A stretch of DNA of 33,850 nt. Origin: Actinomycetota bacterium (GTDB taxonomy: Bacteria; Actinomycetota; Acidimicrobiia; Acidimicrobiales; Ilumatobacteraceae). The translations under genes and the position numbers were made by a program. Positions 30,486-33,850 of this stretch are shown piece by piece (positions within the stretch are counted from its first letter, which is position 1; every line of letters starts with the position of its first letter). The notes under the pieces are model-generated. The model searched no databases and was not told the DNA's origin. It was given only the letters and a program-made list of their open reading frames with translations. The DNA lies in the NCBI GenBank assembly GCA_017853375.1, contig JAFMJP010000008.1, positions 1-33,850 of the forward strand, in the 5' to 3' direction.

Positions 30486-31682
30486 GTGAACATCATCGGC
30501 ATCGAGACGATCCTCCCCGGTGACCAGTCACCGCTGCCCGAAATCGTCTTCGTGCGTGTCTACACCGATTCGGGGGTGGTTGGTCACGGTGAGACCTATT
30601 ACACGCCACGTGCGGTGAGCGAGTACATCCATGAGTTCTTGGCGCCGCGACTACTTGCGCATGGTGGGTGTTCGCCGGAAGCTCTCTGGGAACACGGCTA
30701 CCGATCGGCGGCACGTTTTGGTGGACGCGGGCTTGAAATGCGGGCGCTCTCGGCCGTGGATGTCGCCGTGTGGGATGCATGCGCACTCGCAGAAGGTGTG
30801 CCACTCCACGTCATGTTGGGTGGGCCAACGAGGGATCGTCTCGCCACCTACAACACGTGCGCCGGACCGAGTTACGGAAAGAGTTGGCGCGTTGGATCGA
30901 CTCCCGTAGGTCGTGGAATGTACGAGGACTACGAATCGTTCCTTCATCGACCGGGTGAACTTGCCGTTGAGCTCGTGGAACAGGGCTTTGCCGGCATGAA
31001 GATTTGGCCATTCGACCGGATGGCACGAGTGCCTGGTGCGACGTCGATTGATCCATCCGATCTCCGGGCAGGGGTGGAAGTGTTCGAGAAGATTCGTTCT
31101 GCAGTTGGTTCAGATATCGAGATCATGGCCGAAGGCCACGGATTGTGGTCGGTCGGTGCCGCCAAAACGATTGCGCACGCCCTTGAGGCCGTTCGACCCG
31201 CATGGATCGAAGATCTCATCCTGGCCGACGACCCTGCTGCGTTGCGTGAGCTGAAACAGAGCACCACCATCCCGTTGCTTGCCAGTGAGTACCTCATCAC
31301 TCGTTTCGAATATGCCCCGATCATCGATCAGCAGGCAGCCGACATCATCATGATCGATCCCACGTGGTGCGGTGGCATCACCGAGTCGCGCCGCATCGTC
31401 GGCCTCGCTGATGCAAAGCAACTTCCTGTGACATTCCATGACTGCACCGGCCCATTCACGCTGCTTGCTGGAATTCATCTCTCCTTCAGCTCGCCGAACG
31501 CGCTGTACCAAGAGGTCGTGCGTGCATACCTCCACTCCGTCTACGCAGAGTTCGTCGACGAACTGCAGCCGTTGCACCAAGGCGAATACCATCTTCCGAC
31601 ACGAGCAGGAATCGGCGCGGCGCTGCAGGCCGACATCGTGAACCGCCCGGGCGTCGAGGTACGTCTGACGGGCAGGCGTTAA
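30486..31682 (+). CDS. Mandelate racemase/enolase superfamily protein (dehydratase or racemase)
   Basis: 398-residue two-domain enolase-superfamily protein. It has a capping domain (VFVRVYTDSGVVGHGETYY) and a barrel with the usual acid/base and metal positions: GMKIWPFD (Lys), IMAEGHGLW (Glu, first metal ligand), IEDLILADD (Glu), LLASEYL (Glu) and HDCTGPF (His). The Lys plus His pair fits acid-sugar dehydratases or racemases of the MR subgroup. Specificity cannot be read off. GTG 30486 is the likely start. It ends 4 nt into the convergent deacylase gene. Confidence 0.9.
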   Translation: MNIIGIETILPGDQSPLPEIVFVRVYTDSGVVGHGETYYTPRAVSEYIHEFLAPRLLAHGGCSPEALWEHGYRSAARFGGRGLEMRALSAVDVAVWDACALAEGVPLHVMLGGPTRDRLATYNTCAGPSYGKSWRVGSTPVGRGMYEDYESFLHRPGELAVELVEQGFAGMKIWPFDRMARVPGATSIDPSDLRAGVEVFEKIRSAVGSDIEIMAEGHGLWSVGAAKTIAHALEAVRPAWIEDLILADDPAALRELKQSTTIPLLASEYLITRFEYAPIIDQQAADIIMIDPTWCGGITESRRIVGLADAKQLPVTFHDCTGPFTLLAGIHLSFSSPNALYQEVVRAYLHSVYAEFVDELQPLHQGEYHLPTRAGIGAALQADIVNRPGVEVRLTGRR

Positions 31683-33277
31683 CGCGAAGCGTGTTGCAAC
31701 ACGCGACCGGGACGCTCATCGGAGATGGCTCCGTCGTTGAGCACGACGCGACCGTTGACGAGGACATGGGAGATGCCCGCCGGTCCCTCCGGAGCCTTAC
31801 CGAAGTCGGCGCGATCGATGACCTGTTGTGGATCGAGGAGCACCAGGTCGGCAGCCAATCCGGTGGCGATGCGTCCTCTGTCGTGGATGCCGAGACGTCG
31901 CGCTGGTTCGTAAGTCATCTTGCGCACGGCATCCGAAAGCTCGAGCACACCGCGATCGCGAACATAACGACCGAGTACGCGTGGGAACGTCCCGAAGTTA
32001 CGGGGATGGGGACGTGCACATGGCTGATGAAGGGAAATCGCATTGCCGTCGGAACCAACCACGGCGAGCGGATGTTGCAAGAATGCCGACACGTCGGCTT
32101 CCGTTCGGTAAAAGAGGACCACTTGAATTTCGTTGCCGTATTCCTCGCATAGCCGCAACGTGAGTTCGTCAGGAGCAACCTTCAACGAACGTGCCGTTGA
32201 TTCGAGTGTCTCCCCGACGTAACGACCATCGGGTGTGCTTGATATTTGGAATCGATCCCAGAGCCACGGAATTCCGTTGAACCAACCCTCGGTCATGTCG
32301 GACAGCGCCTTTGCACGCTGGTCGCCATCGGCGAGGCGAGCACGCATGGCCTCGGTGCCCCCGGCTTGCAACCACGGTGGCAGGTACTGCGTGAGTGACG
32401 ATGATGATGCGTCATACGGGTACACGTCGAAGAAGATGTCGATGCCCTCCGAGCGTGCATCGTCGAACATCTGGAGGAGTTCTGCACCCGTTCCCCAGCG
32501 ATCCGGACGATTGATGGCGAGATGACTGAATTCCACGGTGACACCGGTTCGGCGACCGAGTTCGATGGTCTCGGCAACAGCCGCCCGCTCATCAGGTTCT
32601 GCTGCGCGACAATGCGTTGCATAGAGGGCACGATGTTCGGCAAGTACCTCGGCAAGGGCAATCACTTCATCGAAGTCGCCATAGGCACTCGGAACGTGCG
32701 TGAGACCCGTACTCATGCCGAATGCGCCTTGTTCCAACGCCGTATGGAGATCCGACACCATCCGTGCAAGCTCTGCTGCAGTCGCTTGCCGTTGGTCGAC
32801 GCCCATCGCGGCAACTCGTAGCGTCCCGTGACCCGCCAAGGGCGCCACGTTGAGCGCGATGCCCTCGTCGTGGAGTGCAGCTGCATATCCGGCGAGATCG
32901 GTCCACCATGGTCTGATCGGCGCGGTGGCGCGTGCGAGGTGATCAGCGTGGAGATCGAGATGACGAGGTTCGATGGGGAACGCCGAGAACGAACAGTTTC
33001 CAACAACTTCAGTGGTGACACCCTGACGCAGCTTGCTTTCGCCACGACCATCCTCGATCAACGTGAGGTCGGAGTGGGTATGAATGTCGATGAATCCAGG
33101 ACACAGCACTTTGCCTGCGCCGTTGATGGTGGTGCGGGCTCGCATGTCCTGCATGTCCGGCGAGGTGTCCGAGCCGACCGCAGTGATGACGCCATCTTTC
33201 ACCGCGACATGACCACGAGTTGGGGCAGCACCCGTTCCGTCGACGATGGTCACATTGCTGATCACGACGTCATGCAT
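31679..33277 (-). CDS. N-acyl-D-amino-acid deacylase (D-aminoacylase), amidohydrolase superfamily
   Basis: About 532-residue enzyme that frees D-amino acids from N-acyl-D-amino acids. Seen: LCPGFIDIHTHSDLTLIEDG with the metal-binding His pair, GVTTEVVGNCSFSAFPIEP, FGMSTGLTHVPSAYG, YATHCRAAE, VEFSHLAINRPDRWG, the late VVGSDGNAIS (Asp) and HPRNFGTFPRVLGRYVRD, all typical of the D-aminoacylase branch. ATG 33277 is chosen; GTG 33289 and upstream starts are possible. It is divergent from the RidA gene. Confidence 0.92.
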   Translation of the reverse strand: MHDVVISNVTIVDGTGAAPTRGHVAVKDGVITAVGSDTSPDMQDMRARTTINGAGKVLCPGFIDIHTHSDLTLIEDGRGESKLRQGVTTEVVGNCSFSAFPIEPRHLDLHADHLARATAPIRPWWTDLAGYAAALHDEGIALNVAPLAGHGTLRVAAMGVDQRQATAAELARMVSDLHTALEQGAFGMSTGLTHVPSAYGDFDEVIALAEVLAEHRALYATHCRAAEPDERAAVAETIELGRRTGVTVEFSHLAINRPDRWGTGAELLQMFDDARSEGIDIFFDVYPYDASSSSLTQYLPPWLQAGGTEAMRARLADGDQRAKALSDMTEGWFNGIPWLWDRFQISSTPDGRYVGETLESTARSLKVAPDELTLRLCEEYGNEIQVVLFYRTEADVSAFLQHPLAVVGSDGNAISLHQPCARPHPRNFGTFPRVLGRYVRDRGVLELSDAVRKMTYEPARRLGIHDRGRIATGLAADLVLLDPQQVIDRADFGKAPEGPAGISHVLVNGRVVLNDGAISDERPGRVLQHASR

Positions 33278-33317
33278 CGAGTGACTCACCTTCCGAACGG
33301 GTGTGCACGACAATGTT

Positions 33318-33323
33318 TATAAT
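33318..33323 (+). promoter_or_regulatory. Consensus -10 box TATAAT in the RidA/deacylase gap
   Basis: TATAAT within TTTATAATC. It would start a RidA transcript near 33330 with a leader of about 45 nt. On the other strand the same bases read TTATAA/TATAAA, so the AT-rich core may serve the divergent deacylase too. No convincing -35 is seen. Confidence 0.4.
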
Positions 33324-33375
33324 CTTTGATGATACCCAACCATGGGTTACCACCAACGAGAAACGGAAATCCCCG

Positions 33376-33786
33376 ATGTCACAGACACCGCCATCTGCAA
33401 CGAATATCGCTCGTGGTTGGTCACCACTGCCAACACCAATATCGAGTCATCTTCCCTTCTCGGCGGCCGTTGAAGCGAATGGTTTCGTGTTCGTCTCGGG
33501 CCAGGCGTCAGTCGACGACCACGGCGTGATCGTGAGCGGCGACTTCGAGCAGGAGATGAGGCGGTCGATGTCGAACGTGGAGCGAATCCTTGCTGCTGTC
33601 GGGCTCGATCTCGGCGATGTCGTGCGAGTGACGAGCTACGTTCATGATCCCGCACATCTTGCGCAGTACAACGCGCTGTACCGCGAGTACTTCTCCGCTC
33701 CGTTGCCGGCGCGGACCACGATCACCAGTTGTCTCTCGGCAGCACTCAAGTTCGAAATCGACGTGATCGCCGTGAGGCGACCGTAA
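33376..33786 (+). CDS. RidA family protein (reactive imine/enamine deaminase-like)
   Basis: 136-residue protein of the RidA/YjgF/UK114 family, which hydrolyses reactive enamine/imine products of PLP dehydratases. Seen: NGFVFVSGQASVDDHG, SMSNVERILAAVGLDLGDVV, the conserved Arg in LPARTTI, and FEIDVIAVRR at the end. The SAALKFEIDV segment replaces the more usual alanine-leucine-rich strand, so it may be a RidA subfamily rather than RidA itself. ATG 33376 gives the usual family length. Its neighbours include two PLP enzymes that could release such intermediates. Confidence 0.92.
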   Translation: MSQTPPSATNIARGWSPLPTPISSHLPFSAAVEANGFVFVSGQASVDDHGVIVSGDFEQEMRRSMSNVERILAAVGLDLGDVVRVTSYVHDPAHLAQYNALYREYFSAPLPARTTITSCLSAALKFEIDVIAVRRP

Positions 33787-33793
33787 CGGTGAC

Positions 33794-33850
33794 TCAGCAG
33801 CAGTGCTTTTCGGTGGCGTGCATCATGCCACGGATGTAACCGAAGGCAAA
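33794..33850 (-). CDS. C-terminal end of an unidentified protein (5' part beyond window)
   Basis: Minus-strand frame open from the right edge to TGA at 33794, encoding FAFGYIRGMMHATEKHCC. It converges with the RidA gene, leaving 7 nt between stops, which fits the packing here. The two terminal Cys are notable. Too little is visible to name it, and a chance frame of 18 codons cannot be fully excluded. Confidence 0.5.
   Translation of the reverse strand, partial: FAFGYIRGMMHATEKHCC

Noticed and set aside
1-33850. CRISPR arrays, prophage, insertion sequences, tRNA or rRNA genes
   Set aside because: No spaced direct repeats, integrase or transposase motifs, cloverleaf-like segments or rRNA-like sequence were seen on reading either strand.
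1-33850. Intrinsic terminators
   Set aside because: The inverted repeats found (4859-4878, 7671-7690, 16453-16465) lack a following T-run on either strand, and most convergent gene pairs are separated by fewer than 30 nt.

Overview
The window looks like chromosomal DNA of an actinomycete-type bacterium with moderate-to-high G+C. An Acidimicrobiia/Ilumatobacter-like lineage is my best guess, but this is inference from gene content and style, not from a marker gene. Supporting points are a reduced Tad pilus locus with a DUF4244-type pilin, a SigA/SigB-like sigma factor, many GTG starts, and a recurrent leaderless arrangement in which a TANNNT hexamer lies 6-8 nt before the start codon. Genes are tightly packed on both strands. 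No gene-free stretch exceeds 300 bases; the largest gap is about 237 bases between the sigma factor and the Bax-inhibitor-like gene. I see no rRNA, tRNA, CRISPR array, insertion sequence, prophage or clear intrinsic terminator.

Region 1 (1-4844, minus strand): a compact Tad/Flp pilus operon reads CpaE-like ATPase, CpaF ATPase, one TadB/TadC-like membrane protein with two F-type segments, a DUF4244 pilin and TadE. It is followed by a bacterial (6-4)-type FeS photolyase that runs off the left edge.

Region 2 (4919-7630, minus): a sigma-70 factor, then a PfkB kinase and a pseudouridine-5'-phosphate glycosidase. The last two overlap by 4 nt and form a pseudouridine breakdown pair.

Region 3 (7868-14737, mostly plus): housekeeping and repair genes. 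These are a Bax1-I/YccA-like membrane protein, 3-methyladenine glycosylase I (tag), a cyclophilin, a YcaQ-like crosslink-repair glycosylase, a class-I amidotransferase hydrolase, an MpaB-family (DUF2236) protein, an AI-2E-family permease and an L,D-transpeptidase. A possible 39-residue protein lies antisense between tag and the cyclophilin.

Region 4 (14764-20775): a DUF885 peptidase-like protein, an SDR oxidoreductase, a two-gene unit of an anchored YceI protein plus an unrecognised coiled-coil protein, a methyltransferase, and a seven-helix SWEET-type sugar transporter (3+1+3 helices with two PQ motifs) instead of the usual bacterial SemiSWEET.

Region 5 (20708-33850): a catabolic island. 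A GntR/FCD regulator heads a minus-strand operon (FAD-linked 2-hydroxyacid oxidase, FAH-family hydrolase, aspartoacylase-family deacylase, threonine-synthase-like PLP enzyme). Divergent from it are an aldose-epimerase-like protein and a DSD1-type D-amino-acid PLP enzyme. Further on come an M81 (MlrC) metallopeptidase, an aldo/keto reductase, an enolase-superfamily dehydratase/racemase, an N-acyl-D-amino-acid deacylase and a RidA imine deaminase. Together they suggest use of D-amino acid or N-acyl amino acid derivatives and sugar acids. No transporter for these substrates is visible in the window. The M81 gene has no canonical start codon ahead of its conserved N-terminus.
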